Source: CBDHHC01 sp050633205 (GTDB lineage: Bacteria; Pseudomonadota; Alphaproteobacteria; Rhizobiales; CBDHHC01). From it: a stretch of 46,230 nucleotides of DNA. The notes below the pieces were generated by a model. It saw only the letters and a program-made list of their open reading frames with translations. It did not search any database and was not told where the DNA came from. The translations under genes were made by a program, and so were the position numbers. The number at the start of each line of letters is the position of its first letter. The first letter of the stretch is position 1. Shown in pieces: positions 7,768 to 16,033 of the stretch. The stretch spans positions 1-46,230 of the forward strand of contig JBOEGA010000077.1 in NCBI GenBank assembly GCA_050633205.1. The letters are read 5' to 3'.

Positions 7768-8649
7768 CTATTCGGTATTCGTGTTTGCACATAAAAAATC
7801 AGCGAGTATGACCGGGAGAGATCTTTCCGGTAACTCTTTTTTATATGCCACATAAAAGGACTTCAGGAGTTCAACTTCTTTCAGGTTTAAAACACCAAGC
7901 AGGCTCAGAGCTGCTTCATCCTCTACTGTTTTCTTCAACACAATTGAGCATCCCAGACCTGCCTGAACAGCATTTTTTACAGCTTCAGTGCTATGCAGAT
8001 TGTGGGCAATCTTTAACTGGTCTGATGCTTTGCCCAGAGTATTTCTTAGAAGTGTTCCGGTACCACTTCCTTTCTCGCCACCTATCAGAGACAGGCCAGT
8101 GAGTTCTTCTATGGATATTTCTTTTTTTTTCCGCAACGGGTGATTTGGAGGAACTATCACTACCAGTTTTTCTTCACGCCAAAGCCGTACTTTAAATGAT
8201 GGTCTCTCATCCGGCCACTCCATTATGGCGATATCGATCAGCCCTTCTTCAAGTTTATCGGCAATTTCAGGGTTGGTTGCTACGGAGATATTCCAGGTCA
8301 AACTGTCGGGGTTGTGCTCTATGTATTTTTGCAAGCCAGAAGCAATATAGTAATTCGCTATATTGCCGCTGCAACCAATAGAGATGTGGTCTCCTTTTGC
8401 TGCAGCACTAAACCTTTCCGCGGATGTGAGCAGGGAGTGGGCGTAAGGGAGCAGAGTTTCTCCCTGCAGGGTTGTGCTGCACAGTGTGTTGCTTCGGGTA
8501 AACAGAGATACGCCGAGACTGTCTTCCAGCTTTTTTATGTGCTGGGATACTGTTGGCTGTGATATGTTCAGCGCGCTAGCTGTATCTCTGAAGCTCCCGG
8601 TTTCAGCCAGTGTTACGAATGTTCTGACAAAAGCGAGGTTTGATACCAT
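7768..8649 (-). CDS. ptxE: LysR-type regulator of the phosphite locus (PtxE-like)
   Basis: A 293-residue LysR-family activator. The N-terminal winged helix-turn-helix is seen in LAFVRTFVTLAETGSFRDTA followed by LNISQPTVSQHIKKLEDSLG, and the effector domain occupies about 90-290. The ATG at 8649 leaves 10 bases after the ptxD stop; an in-frame start further upstream would overlap ptxD and is less likely. Gene order ptxD-ptxE matches Pseudomonas stutzeri, where PtxE is the proposed LysR regulator of phosphite oxidation. The likely binding site is the palindrome at 9724-9746 between ptxD and ptxA. The name is by synteny with a convincing PtxD; the protein alone would only be called LysR family. 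Confidence 0.82.
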   Translation of the reverse strand: MVSNLAFVRTFVTLAETGSFRDTASALNISQPTVSQHIKKLEDSLGVSLFTRSNTLCSTTLQGETLLPYAHSLLTSAERFSAAAKGDHISIGCSGNIANYYIASGLQKYIEHNPDSLTWNISVATNPEIADKLEEGLIDIAIMEWPDERPSFKVRLWREEKLVVIVPPNHPLRKKKEISIEELTGLSLIGGEKGSGTGTLLRNTLGKASDQLKIAHNLHSTEAVKNAVQAGLGCSIVLKKTVEDEAALSLLGVLNLKEVELLKSFYVAYKKELPERSLPVILADFLCANTNTE

Positions 8650-8659
8650 GATTAGGATC

Positions 8660-9655
8660 CTATGAGATATCCTGAGCATTGACTGCAGTTGCAGGAATCT
8701 GACCTTTGCAAACAGCTATGATGCTTTCTGCGGCGGACTGTTCTATTGCCTGTCTGACTGAAGTTACAGCCGAACCCAGGTGCGGGATCAGGATTGTTTT
8801 ATCAGATGCGATTAATTCGGGATGGATTGCCCGGGGGCGGTCAGGGATTGTCCAGTCTTCCATTTCAAATGTATCCGCTGCATATCCGGCTAGTTGTCCC
8901 GAAGTTAATGCTGTCACAACCGCATTCTCATCAACAAGTGAGCCGCGCGCAGGGTTGATCAGGAAGCTTCCTGGTTTCATGCCGGATATAAAGTCCCCGT
9001 TGACAAGATGATATGTCGTATCCATGAGATGAATAGCCAGAACGATAAAATCTGCTGTCTGCTGAATCTGCTTTATATCTGCCTGTGAGGCATTAAGTTT
9101 CTGTTCCATTTCCCGAGGCAATTTATGTTTGTCGTAGTAGAGTTTTCGGCAGTCAAACCCGTTTAACATTCTCATTGTGGCCTGGCCAACGGCACCAGCA
9201 CCAATGACACCAATTGTTGCGCCATTTATTGAATGACCGTAATATTGCGGTCGCCAGCCTTTAAACTCTCCATTTCTGATATGTCTTTCACCTGGAACAA
9301 AATTTCTAACAAGAGCAATCATCATGCCTATTGTCAGCTCTGCGGTTGGTTCTGTCAGGAGGTCGGGAACATTGGTCAGGAGGACCGAGCGCTCAGAGCA
9401 GGCCTGCAGGTCAATGTTATTATATCCCTTCAGTGCTCCTGCAATTATTTTAAGCCGGGGGCACTGGTCCAGGAAATCAGCGTCTATTCTGTCGGTCATA
9501 AAGACCATTAATGCATCTGCTTCCCGGCAATGTGCCAGCAACTCATCCCGTGTCCAGGGGGCCGTGTTTTTATTCATGATCACCTCACCAAATGACTTAA
9601 GTTCGGTCAGGGTGCTGTCATTAACCGGTGTGGTGATAACTATTTTAAGGGACAT
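8660..9655 (-). CDS. ptxD: NAD-dependent phosphite dehydrogenase
   Basis: A 331-residue D-2-hydroxyacid dehydrogenase family protein that should oxidise phosphite to phosphate with NAD. Numbered from the ATG at 9655, the residues described for P. stutzeri PtxD all fall at the same numbers: Met53, Lys76 (GALKGYNN), Trp134 and Tyr139 (GWRPQYYG), Arg237 (NPARGS), Glu266 (FEMEDW), His292 (PHLGSAV) and Arg301. The nucleotide fold has GVIGAGAVG (149-157), and acidic Asp175 at the cofactor-discriminating position favours NAD over NADP. This exact register decides the ATG at 9655 rather than an in-frame TTG 15 bases upstream. It is transcribed with ptxE and diverges from ptxABC. Length is close to the 336 residues of the reference enzyme. 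Confidence 0.93.
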   Translation of the reverse strand: MSLKIVITTPVNDSTLTELKSFGEVIMNKNTAPWTRDELLAHCREADALMVFMTDRIDADFLDQCPRLKIIAGALKGYNNIDLQACSERSVLLTNVPDLLTEPTAELTIGMMIALVRNFVPGERHIRNGEFKGWRPQYYGHSINGATIGVIGAGAVGQATMRMLNGFDCRKLYYDKHKLPREMEQKLNASQADIKQIQQTADFIVLAIHLMDTTYHLVNGDFISGMKPGSFLINPARGSLVDENAVVTALTSGQLAGYAADTFEMEDWTIPDRPRAIHPELIASDKTILIPHLGSAVTSVRQAIEQSAAESIIAVCKGQIPATAVNAQDIS

Positions 9656-9723
9656 TTTTTTTCTTACCAATCAGTTCTTACTCTGGATTTTTCAGACGTT
9701 CATAAAAGTGATAAAAACGCCTG

Positions 9724-9746
9724 CTATTGGTTATCATAATCAATAG
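9724..9746. promoter_or_regulatory. Near-perfect 23-bp palindrome, candidate LysR (PtxE) operator
   Basis: CTATTG, 11 bases, CAATAG; within the spacer TTAT-C-ATAA continues the symmetry, so only one base pair of the whole 23 bp is mismatched. It lies between the divergent ptxD and ptxA genes. Direct repeats of ATCAAT at 9739, 9752 and 9769 extend toward ptxA. A weak promoter with TATATT at 9758-9763 and no good -35 fits an activator-dependent gene. Confidence 0.65.
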
Positions 9747-9842
9747 GGGCGATCAATTATATTTTGTAATCAATGATTGTCGCAGGCTGTAGAAATACAG
9801 GGAGCAGAGTTGCAGTTTTTTCTGTAGCCAAAGGGATTTGTA

Positions 9843-10607
9843 ATGCTTGACAAAACACAAAGTACAGAAGCGGTTCCGTTTATCTCAGTTGATAATGTCA
9901 AGGTTGTGTACCCTAATAATACCGTTGCACTGAAACCTACTTCGCTTGATCTTACGGGTAACCAGGTTACGGTACTTCTTGGACCTTCGGGTGCCGGCAA
10001 GTCAACTTTGCTTCGTGTCCTGAACCATCTTGTAACGCCTACGTCGGGCGAGATTATAACCCGTGAATTCGGTTCATTGAATTCCAGGAAATCCCTGAGA
10101 AAGCACCGACGGAATACTGCGATGGTGTTCCAGCAGCATCAGCTTATCGGGAGACTAACTGTATTGCAGAATGTTCTGCTGAGCCGGGTTGGAAATTATT
10201 CTTTCTGGAGAACATTATTCCCACTGCCGGATGCTGAGCGGCACCGCGCACTGGAATGTCTGGAGCGTGTGGGGCTTTTTGAAAAAGCACTTGAGCGTTG
10301 TGATGCGCTGTCAGGCGGACAACAGCAGCGTGTCGGTATTGCACGTGCTATTGCACAGAACCCCGGCATGATCCTGGCTGATGAGCCTGTAGCATCGCTG
10401 GATCCGGCAACATCGGAGCGCGTTCTGGAACTGCTTCAGTCCATTTGCCGTCAGGATAATATACCTGCGGTTATCAGTCTGCATCAGCTTGAATATGCGA
10501 GGAAATATGCAGATCGCATAATCGGGCTTTCACATGGACAAATCGTTTTTGACGGTCAGCCGGAAGAGTTGAAGGACAATGTTCTGCATAAAATCTATCA
10601 ATCCTAA
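9843..10607 (+). CDS. ptxA: Phosphite/phosphonate ABC importer, ATPase (PhnC/PtxA family)
   Basis: A 254-residue ABC ATPase. Motifs are Walker A GPSGAGKST (about 48-56), Q-loop MVFQQHQL, signature LSGGQQQR (about 154-161), Walker B MILADEPVASLD and H-loop SLHQLEYA. The family powers uptake of phosphonate or phosphite. It is first of ptxABC, 62 bases before the binding-protein gene, and divergent from ptxDE, the gene complement of known phosphite oxidation loci. AAGGGA lies about 9 bases before the ATG. PhnC of a phosphonate system would look nearly the same; the adjacent PtxD makes phosphite the better guess. Confidence 0.88.
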   Translation: MLDKTQSTEAVPFISVDNVKVVYPNNTVALKPTSLDLTGNQVTVLLGPSGAGKSTLLRVLNHLVTPTSGEIITREFGSLNSRKSLRKHRRNTAMVFQQHQLIGRLTVLQNVLLSRVGNYSFWRTLFPLPDAERHRALECLERVGLFEKALERCDALSGGQQQRVGIARAIAQNPGMILADEPVASLDPATSERVLELLQSICRQDNIPAVISLHQLEYARKYADRIIGLSHGQIVFDGQPEELKDNVLHKIYQS

Positions 10608-10669
10608 AAGCCCGTTGAACTGCTTTCCTGTGTCGGGAAAAACAAATTGTATCTACAAGGAGAAGAGTA

Positions 10670-11557
10670 ATGACTAAGTGGATTTCATCAATCTTTTTTG
10701 CCGGGGTATTCAGCCTGCTGGCAAATTTTGCAATGGCTGCAGGTTCTTATGATCCGGCAGAGTTAAAAGTAGCACTACTTCCAGATGAGAATGCTGCTAC
10801 TGTTATTCAGGATAATAAGCCTCTTGCAGCATATCTTGAGAAAAAGCTAGGCAAGAAAATCAAGCTTATTGTGACAACTGATTATTCGTCAATGATTGAA
10901 GCCATGCGTTTTGGCCGAATTGATGTGGCTTATTTCGGGCCTGCTTCATACACTATTGCCAAAGATAAAATGAAGGGCGGCAAGCTTGACATTGAACCTT
11001 TTGCAGCGCGTGTTAAAGGCGGTTCAACAACTTACCAGTCTGTTCTTATTGCCAGCAGCAAGTCCGGTATTTCCAAACTTGAGGAAATGAAAGGCAAAAA
11101 TCTTCAGGTTGCTTTTGGCGATCAGGCGTCTACGTCCAGCCACTTTGCACCGAAGTTTACGATGATGCAGGCAGGTGTTATGCCGGGTAAAGATTACAAG
11201 CAAAACTTTACCGGTGCACATGATGCGGTTGCGCGTAACGTTGAGCGTGGCAATGCGCAGGTTGGTGGTCTGAGCCGTCCTATCCTTGAGCGTCTTCTTG
11301 AAAAAGGGACTATCGACAAAGATAAAATCAAGGTGCTGAAATATTCTGCTCCAATTCCCCAGTATCCATGGGTTATGCGTACAGATCTTTCGGAGAATAT
11401 TCAGAAGAAGATCCGTGAAGCTTTCTATTCTCTGAAAAAAGGTACGCCTGATGGTGATGCGGTTCTTAAGCCTTTCAAAGCTGATGGTTTTGAAGATATC
11501 AAAGATACGGATTATGACATCATCCGTGATATCCGCAAGAACACAAAAGGCAAATAA
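10670..11557 (+). CDS. ptxB: Periplasmic phosphite/phosphonate-binding protein (PhnD/PtxB family)
   Basis: A 295-residue secreted solute-binding protein. The signal peptide is MTKWISSIFFAGVFSLLANF, with cleavage probably after AMA (residue 23-24). The PhnD-family sequence is clear: ELKVALLPDENAATVIQDNK, MIEAMRFGRIDVAYFGPASY and a GDQASTSSHFAPKF phosphoryl-binding segment. It delivers ligand to the PtxC permease in the periplasm. A strong AAGGAGAAG precedes the ATG, so it should be the most highly translated gene of the operon, as usual for binding proteins. Phosphite as ligand is inferred from PtxD; phosphonate binding cannot be excluded. Confidence 0.9.
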   Translation: MTKWISSIFFAGVFSLLANFAMAAGSYDPAELKVALLPDENAATVIQDNKPLAAYLEKKLGKKIKLIVTTDYSSMIEAMRFGRIDVAYFGPASYTIAKDKMKGGKLDIEPFAARVKGGSTTYQSVLIASSKSGISKLEEMKGKNLQVAFGDQASTSSHFAPKFTMMQAGVMPGKDYKQNFTGAHDAVARNVERGNAQVGGLSRPILERLLEKGTIDKDKIKVLKYSAPIPQYPWVMRTDLSENIQKKIREAFYSLKKGTPDGDAVLKPFKADGFEDIKDTDYDIIRDIRKNTKGK

Positions 11558-11607
11558 TATTCAGGGTAACCTGAGTTTCTATAAGTAAATATAAAAAGGT
11601 AGGCATC

Positions 11608-12432
11608 ATGATGGATATTACGGCAACGACCAGCACAGAGGACAAAATTAAAACCCTGCTGGCGAAAGAGCGACGTGGCCGATTGATGCTTACCATTCAG
11701 GTTGCCATTGTTGCTGTGGTGATAATTTTCAGCTTATGGGCTACGGAACTTCTGAACTGGACACGGATTTCACAGGGGTTCCCTGCCATAGGTATACTAT
11801 TTTCCGAAATGGTGCCTCCGGATTTTACACGCTGGCAGCAATGGATCAAACCGATGATAGATACGATTATGCTATCTATTGCGGGAACGACACTTGCTGT
11901 GGTTCTTTCAATTCCGCTGGCCTTTCTGGCAGCAAGAAATACCACTCCTAACAAGTATGTTTATTATACAGCAAGAATGGTGCTGAATTTTTTCCGTGCG
12001 ATCCCGGAACTGATAATGGGGATTATCTTTGTGGCTGCTGTAGGCTTCGGGCTGTTGCCTGGCGTTCTGGCGCTAGGACTTCATTCTGTCGGTATGGTCG
12101 GAAAATTTTTTGCTGAAGCAATTGAACATGCGCATCCTGCACCTATCGAGGCCGCCCAGGCTTCCGGGGCATCATCCCTGCAGGTTATTACACACGGGGT
12201 TATGCCACAGGTCTTTCCCCAGTTTGCGGATGTTACCATGTATCGCTGGGAATATAATTTCCGTGCATCAACTGTGATGGGGATGGTTGGAGCTGGAGGC
12301 ATTGGTACCGAGCTGGTTGGTTCGCTGCGACTGATTGATTATCCCCAGGTTGCCGCTATTCTACTGGTGATCCTTGCCGCTGTTACGGTTGTTGATGTTA
12401 TGAGCGGTTTACTTCGAAAGAAGTTTCAATAG
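11608..12432 (+). CDS. ptxC: Phosphite/phosphonate ABC importer, permease (PhnE/PtxC family)
   Basis: A 274-residue inner-membrane permease with about six hydrophobic segments, beginning with VAIVAVVIIFSLWATELL near residue 33. The EAA loop that contacts the ATPase reads EAAQASGASSLQVITHGVMPQ-like (about 179-198), followed by the PhnE-typical MGMVGAGGIGTELVGSL. It is third in ptxABC, 50 bases after ptxB, with AAAGGT upstream of two adjacent ATG codons (11608 and 11611, either could start). Length is normal for PhnE-type permeases. No clear terminator follows. Confidence 0.9.
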   Translation: MMDITATTSTEDKIKTLLAKERRGRLMLTIQVAIVAVVIIFSLWATELLNWTRISQGFPAIGILFSEMVPPDFTRWQQWIKPMIDTIMLSIAGTTLAVVLSIPLAFLAARNTTPNKYVYYTARMVLNFFRAIPELIMGIIFVAAVGFGLLPGVLALGLHSVGMVGKFFAEAIEHAHPAPIEAAQASGASSLQVITHGVMPQVFPQFADVTMYRWEYNFRASTVMGMVGAGGIGTELVGSLRLIDYPQVAAILLVILAAVTVVDVMSGLLRKKFQ

Positions 12433-12609
12433 GTTGTAGAGGCCAGCTTTCTGTTTCACATGTCTGCAAACATATGGTATGTATAGCTAAACCTACATAT
12501 TGTAGTGTGTATATATTTTTCCTTCCAGTAAAAGCCGATGAAATGGCTTTGTACTCTCGCAAGTTATCAAAAAAGCTATTTTCATATATGGCCCGAAGAA
12601 AGGGACAGG

Positions 12610-13413
12610 ATGCGTATTAAACTGGGGTGTGAGCTGAGTTTTGAATTTTCTCAGGATACTCCCATGTTGGCTATGCTCAACATACACTATTCCCGCGCTT
12701 CTGATCTTGAGATGCCGGATCATCTGAGCACCAGCCCCTCGGTTAATGTGGAGGGGTATCGTGATGGTTTTGGGAACTGGTGCAATCGCCTTATAGCACC
12801 TGCAGGTCATTTTACGCTTGGTACAGATACTGTAATAAGGGATAGCGGGGAGGCTGACCCGATTTTGACCAATCTTTATCAGCATGAGATTCAACAACTT
12901 CCTACTGATAGTCTGCAGTTTCTGCTCGGCAGTCGTTATTGTGAAACGGATCAACTGTCGGATGAGGCCTGGCGACTTTTCAGTGATACCCCTACGGGAG
13001 CTGCCCGAGTACAGGCCGTCTGTGATTTTGTTCACAATCATCTGACATTTGATTATGCGCATTCAAGTGCAACCCGCACAGCGGTTGATGCATACAGGGA
13101 CCGGCTTGGTGTTTGTCGTGATTTTACGCATCTCGCCATTACATTTTGCAGGTGCCTCAACATTCCGGCACGTTACTGTACAGGGTATATCAGTGATATT
13201 GGGGTTTCCCCTCCTCATGCTACGATGGATTTTGCTGCCTGGATGGAAGTGTATCTTGACGGGCAGTGGCACATATTTGATCCACGTAACAACAAACCGC
13301 AGAGAGGCCGTATCCTTATTGCGTATGGGCGGGATGCATCAGATGTTCCACTGACGCATACTTTTGGTCCGAATACACTGTCGGGGTTTAAGGTCTGGAT
13401 ATATGAGGTTTAG
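12610..13413 (+). CDS. Transglutaminase-like protein with His-to-Ala change
   Basis: A 267-residue bacterial transglutaminase-like (papain-fold) protein. The N-terminal beta-rich half (1-115) contains LGCELSFEFSQDTPML, and the core carries Cys169 in RLGVCRDFTHLA and Asp224 in WHIFDPRNN. At the place where HAW normally holds the catalytic His, this protein has AAW (MDFAAWMEVYLDG); His203 lies just before it and could substitute. Such proteins may act as cysteine peptidases or amide transferases; nothing shows the substrate. The ATG at 12610 has AAAGGGACAGG directly before it and is preferred to an in-frame start at 12538. No signal peptide is seen, so it is probably cytoplasmic. Confidence 0.82.
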   Translation: MRIKLGCELSFEFSQDTPMLAMLNIHYSRASDLEMPDHLSTSPSVNVEGYRDGFGNWCNRLIAPAGHFTLGTDTVIRDSGEADPILTNLYQHEIQQLPTDSLQFLLGSRYCETDQLSDEAWRLFSDTPTGAARVQAVCDFVHNHLTFDYAHSSATRTAVDAYRDRLGVCRDFTHLAITFCRCLNIPARYCTGYISDIGVSPPHATMDFAAWMEVYLDGQWHIFDPRNNKPQRGRILIAYGRDASDVPLTHTFGPNTLSGFKVWIYEV

Positions 13414-13428
13414 GTGAGGACTGGAGGG

Positions 13429-14025
13429 TTACTCTTCCAGTGCGTAAGTGTGCCATGTCCCGTCTTTACCGATTGTGGCCCGGTAGAAGAGATAGCGTTT
13501 TTTTGTGTGCATTCTTTTCAGCATATCTGATGAGGTGAGTGCCTGCAGGTCTGCTTTTTGCTCTTTTGTCAGTTTGTGCGGGGGAATTTCGGCGAGGTAT
13601 GGCCAGATATATCTTTCATTTTTTGTGCCAGGCTTTTCAACCGCATAAGGCATGGAGAAGACTTTTTCCAGGGTCTTCAGGATATCTTTTCCTTTTCCAT
13701 CTTTTGAAGTGGATTTCCAGAAGTCAATGGGGTGGAGTGTTGAACCGAAGCTGACGATGGGGAGGATTTCATTGCGTTGCAGGACGGGAAGCATGGCCTC
13801 CAATTTTCCGGATGCAGCAGCTTTTATGATGGCTGCGCGCATTTCCCGCACGGGTTTCGGCAGTTTTGTTATGTCTGTAGAAATTTCGATACTTGAGTGT
13901 TTTACTGGTGAAGAGTTAGATTGGCTGGTAGCCGAAGCACTTAATATCATGATAAGAATTGGCAATAATAAAATATTAATTGTCCGGGATCTGGAGAATT
14001 TTGTCTGGGCGCATAAAAATCTCAT
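13429..14025 (-). CDS. Predicted secreted protein of unknown function
   Basis: A 198-residue protein with an N-terminal hydrophobic segment (INILLLPILIMILSASATSQ, about 16-35) that fits a signal peptide with cleavage near ATS. The mature part contains KPVREMRAAIIKAAASGKLE, ILPIVSFGSTLHPIDFW and RYIWPYLAEIPPHKLTKEQK, which resemble conserved but uncharacterised alphaproteobacterial periplasmic proteins I have seen; I cannot name the family. A YRATIGKDGTWHTYALEE end suggests a small beta domain. It converges on the transglutaminase-like gene with a 15-base gap. No catalytic motif is evident. Confidence 0.65.
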   Translation of the reverse strand: MRFLCAQTKFSRSRTINILLLPILIMILSASATSQSNSSPVKHSSIEISTDITKLPKPVREMRAAIIKAAASGKLEAMLPVLQRNEILPIVSFGSTLHPIDFWKSTSKDGKGKDILKTLEKVFSMPYAVEKPGTKNERYIWPYLAEIPPHKLTKEQKADLQALTSSDMLKRMHTKKRYLFYRATIGKDGTWHTYALEE

Positions 14026-14196
14026 GGTTTTTGCCTTTACTTAATTGAGAGATGATATTCTCTTACTTCTGTTCTTGTAATTGGTCAGGGAAGTTATGAG
14101 AAAGCCTTGTTCTATATATAGTTTCACGCATTTTTGTGTTGAAATGAAAGCCAAGCAACCGATAATCAGCGTAAACTTAAACCAGGAACCGGGCTA

Positions 14197-14841
14197 GTGT
14201 TAGTTACTCCAATTGTTATTATTATCGGGCTTTTAATGGGGGTGCTGATTGCTGCTCCAGTCGGACCTGTTAATGTTTTATGTATTCAGCGGACATTGCA
14301 AAGTGGTTTCTGGGGCGGGGTTGCTGCCGGGCTTGGTGCTGTATTAGGGGACGGCATACTTGCGGCTACTGCTGCGTTCGGGGTTAAAGCGGTATCCTCT
14401 GTTTTTATGACACATCAAATGCAGATACAGGCAGTTGGCAGTATTATTCTACTGATTTTCGGTGGGCAGCTTTTTTTCAAGAAGCCGGTTATTGCAGAGC
14501 AGGTAGATGAAATGGCAAAGCTTGTGAATAATGCTGATGCTATACCGCAGTCGTTTTTTTTGACAATTACCAATCCTGGAGCACTGCTGGGAATATTTGC
14601 ACTGTTCGGAGCACTCGCCTCATGGCTTGGGCATTTTGATTCAATGAATGCATTTGTTCTTGTGCTGGCGGTTATGGCCGGGAGCATGGCATGGTGGTTT
14701 GGTTTGTCCTGGCTGATCTGTATTATCCGCCATCACCTGAACGAAAAGCGCCTCAGAATGATTAACCAGTTTGCTGCCGGTTTTTTGATATTGTTTGGCC
14801 TTTCCCTGTTAGGTAAAATGTTCTGGCAGTTTATTATCTGA
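14197..14841 (+). CDS. LysE/RhtB-family exporter
   Basis: A 214-residue inner-membrane protein with about six hydrophobic segments. The LysE-family signature is at the N-terminus: APVGPVNVLCIQRTLQSGFWGGVAAGLGAVLGDG (about 20-53, given here only for recognition of GPVNVLC and the glycine pattern). Such proteins export amino acids or related metabolites; the substrate is not predictable. A middle hydrophilic loop (about 95-120) and ITNPGALLGIFALFGAL follow. The start is GTG at 14197, with AGGAA about 10 bases upstream. The DUF1801 gene follows 21 bases later and is probably co-transcribed. Confidence 0.85.
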   Translation: MLVTPIVIIIGLLMGVLIAAPVGPVNVLCIQRTLQSGFWGGVAAGLGAVLGDGILAATAAFGVKAVSSVFMTHQMQIQAVGSIILLIFGGQLFFKKPVIAEQVDEMAKLVNNADAIPQSFFLTITNPGALLGIFALFGALASWLGHFDSMNAFVLVLAVMAGSMAWWFGLSWLICIIRHHLNEKRLRMINQFAAGFLILFGLSLLGKMFWQFII

Positions 14842-14862
14842 TTTATTTCAGGATGTTCTCCT

Positions 14863-15279
14863 ATGAAAAAACCCTTTAGTTGCAAGGCTGTTGAAGATGT
14901 TTTTGATGGTTATTCAAAGCCTGTGCGCAGAAATCTGCTGCGGTTAAGGGAGCTGATTTTTGATGAGGCAGCAAAACTTGAAGGTGTTGGGGATATTGAG
15001 GAGACGCTGAAGTGGGGGCAGTTATCCTATCTTCCATCTGTTACCAAAAGCGGGACGACTATCCGAATAGATAAAGTTAAGGCATCTGAAGATAAGTATG
15101 CGCTTTATGTGCATTGCCAGACTAATCTGCTTAACATTTACCGTGATTTATATAGTGATGTTTTTGAATTTGAGAAAAACAGGGCTGTACTTCTCGATGT
15201 AATGCAGCCCTTTCCTGAAATGGAGTTGCGCCATTGTATCGGGATGGCTTTGACCTATCATCTCAATAAGAAAAGTTAA
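14863..15279 (+). CDS. DUF1801 (YdhG-like) protein
   Basis: A 138-residue small cytoplasmic protein. The family hallmark is the EETLKWGQLSYL segment (about 46-57), followed by IRIDKVKASEDKYALYVHCQTNLL. DUF1801 proteins share a fold with frataxin-like YdhG, but the biochemical role is unknown. The ATG has AGGATG upstream and lies 21 bases after the LysE-family gene. It converges on the frameshifted SRPBCC gene downstream. Confidence 0.82.
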   Translation: MKKPFSCKAVEDVFDGYSKPVRRNLLRLRELIFDEAAKLEGVGDIEETLKWGQLSYLPSVTKSGTTIRIDKVKASEDKYALYVHCQTNLLNIYRDLYSDVFEFEKNRAVLLDVMQPFPEMELRHCIGMALTYHLNKKS

Positions 15280-15304
15280 GTTTCCAGGTGTCTGCTCAAG
15301 GCTT

Positions 15305-15741
15305 TTAAAGGTTTGAAGGCTGCTCTACATAATCTTTCAGGGCTTTATTCATTTTCTGAAATCCGAGTTCTGTGCTTTTGAGAACGCCAGAAACAACAGG
15401 CACAAGAATACCGGAAACTGTTCGTTATGATGGAAGGTAACTGCTGTACCTGTCTGCTCCAGCCTGAAGGAATGCGTTCCCGTAAAAATAAAAGGGTGGA
15501 AGAGGTTGCCAACCCATTGGAAACCGGTACCGGGGTCCACACTCAGTACCTGTGGTTTAATGAACATTGGCTGACCTTCAGGAGGAAGAATTGTGACTTT
15601 CAGCCTGGAGGCAGGTTCGAGAGTACCACTGATTTTTGTAATAAACGGGTTCCAGTTTTTATAGGCCTCAAAGTTGGTCAGTACTTCCCAGACTTTTTCT
15701 TTCGATGCATCTATTGTGATGGAAGTTGTGATCGTTTTCAT
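15305..15741 (-). pseudogene. SRPBCC-family (START/Bet v1-like) protein, frameshifted
   Basis: The first frame gives MKTITTSITIDASKEKVWEV, NFEAYKNWNPFITKISG and THSFRLEQTGTAVTFHHNEQ, the START/Bet v1 (AHSA1/polyketide-cyclase-like) fold that binds hydrophobic ligands, and then leaves the family pattern. The next frame supplies the expected C-terminal helix, SGILVPVVSGVLKSTELGFQ then KMNKALKDYVEQPSNL, ending at 15305. The switch is at 15412-15420, where AAA (15415-15417, + strand) would need one more A to restore a continuous protein of about 145 residues. It is therefore either a real loss-of-function deletion or a homopolymer sequencing error; the well-preserved tail favours an error or a very recent mutation. 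Confidence 0.85.
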
Positions 15742-16033
15742 TGCGTATGAGCCTGTTAAATTTTGTCTCTACCGGATGCCCTATATGAGAATTATGTCAG
15801 CAGGTTGATTCTGCGAATCACTCCATACTGATAACAGTCGAAAATGTATTAACAGGGGCCTGATTTGACTTTTTTCGGGTGAAAATATTCGATTTTATGA
15901 CAATTCAGCCTGCAATTATGCTTAATAACTGTGTATTGGAGTTGAATCCCTTTATCTGTCCCTTGCGTAACTATGGGGTGCGCTCGTACTATCTGACAAG
16001 TCGTTGATGAGGCGACAAGCGGGGTAGAATAAA

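Noticed and set aside
9843..12432. Naming the importer phnCDE.
   Set aside because: The family is PhnCDE, but the neighbouring PtxD and LysR genes make ptxABC the better name; no C-P lyase or phosphonatase gene is adjacent.
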